From positions 21,910 through 85,909 of the forward strand of contig NZ_JBNLBH010000149.1 in assembly GCF_050303215.1 (NCBI RefSeq): a stretch of DNA of 64,000 bases. The letters run 5' to 3'. Source of the stretch: Haliangium sp050303215 (GTDB taxonomy: Bacteria; Myxococcota_A; Polyangia; Haliangiales; Haliangiaceae). A program made the position numbers and the translations under genes. This document shows, one piece after another, positions 63,761 through 64,000 of the stretch. A model generated the notes under the pieces. That model made no database searches and had not been told where the DNA came from. It worked only from the letters and a program-made list of their open reading frames with translations. Each line of letters opens with the position of its first letter. Position 1 is the first letter of the stretch.

Positions 63761-64000
63761 TGCGCGTGTGCGTGGTCGGCGCCGCCGGCCGCATGGGTCG
63801 CTCGGTGCTGCGTCTGGCGGGCGAGCGCGACGACATGACCGTGACCGGCGCCCTGGTCGAGGCCGACGCGCCCGAGCTCGGCCGCGAGCTGGCGCCCGGG
63901 GTCGAGGCCACGGCCGACCCTGCACACGCGCTGGCCGAGGCCGACGTGTACGTGGACTTCTCGGTCCCGGCGGCGACCGCAGCAGTCGCCCGGGCCGGGG
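63760..64000 (+). CDS. dapB: 4-hydroxy-tetrahydrodipicolinate reductase, partial (3' end outside window)
   Basis: The first 80 residues are visible. MRVCVVGAAGRMGRSVLRLA is the NAD(P)-binding opening and VDFSVPAATAAVARAG the usual strand after it. DapB reduces the DapA product in diaminopimelate/lysine synthesis. It starts at the A shared with the dapA stop (TGATG), so the two are co-translated. Confidence 0.93.

Overview
This 64 kb window is uniformly GC-rich and densely packed on both strands. It looks like chromosomal DNA of a myxobacterium (Myxococcota, perhaps the Nannocystis/Haliangium side; this placement is inference). The reasons are the many CDDGN-type cysteine-rich repeats (DUF4215, 'Myxococcus cysteine-rich repeat'), two large Ser/Thr kinases, a LonD-like protease, an EF-G of the mitochondrial-like type found in deltaproteobacteria, and pairs of lipoprotein endopeptidases. 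I saw no tRNA, rRNA, CRISPR array, transposase or phage gene. High GC produces very long antisense shadow frames, which I left out.

Layout. 1-3254 (minus): a translationally coupled trio of GMC oxidoreductase, an unknown protein and a ChaC-type gamma-glutamylcyclotransferase cut by the window edge. 3463-8093 (plus): lon and dnaK, separated by a stem-loop-rich spacer; dnaK has an 18-bp palindrome in its leader and a strong terminator. 8205-14155: two M74 (MepA-like) endopeptidases, a serine hydrolase, an aldo/keto reductase and a two-component pair. 14262-18639 (minus): fusA, a RecA/KaiC-like ATPase fused to a SLOG-like domain, and a metallo-beta-lactamase-fold hydrolase. 18848-23906: a zinc-finger kinase, a four-S1-domain protein, a methyltransferase and ribA. 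23935-27484 (minus): an apparent operon of a degenerate AAA ATPase, an HNH nuclease, a small membrane protein and a sterol desaturase-family enzyme. 27870-31646: a solitary recC.

31567-37939 (minus) holds three tandem paralogues of a repeat lipoprotein; two have 12 propeller-type repeats and one is internally deleted. 38314-44015 has an AraC/VOC pair and a long Lhr helicase. 44078-51410 (minus) is a BlaI-type repressor, an M56 protease and a CusCBA-like heavy-metal RND efflux system, with the same 19-bp inverted repeat before the repressor and at the 5' end of the efflux genes. 51787-61809 (plus) is an apparent operon of a membrane-bound kinase/nSTAND protein with three cysteine-rich secreted proteins (two carrying 6 or 12 propeller repeats) and a PEGA/TPR-like membrane protein. 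The window ends with ribF, dapA and the start of dapB.

The best candidates for undescribed biology are the HNH nuclease paired with an ATPase that has lost its catalytic motifs, the kinase/cysteine-rich/propeller operon together with the related propeller cluster about 20 kb away, and the BlaI/M56-regulated metal efflux operon.
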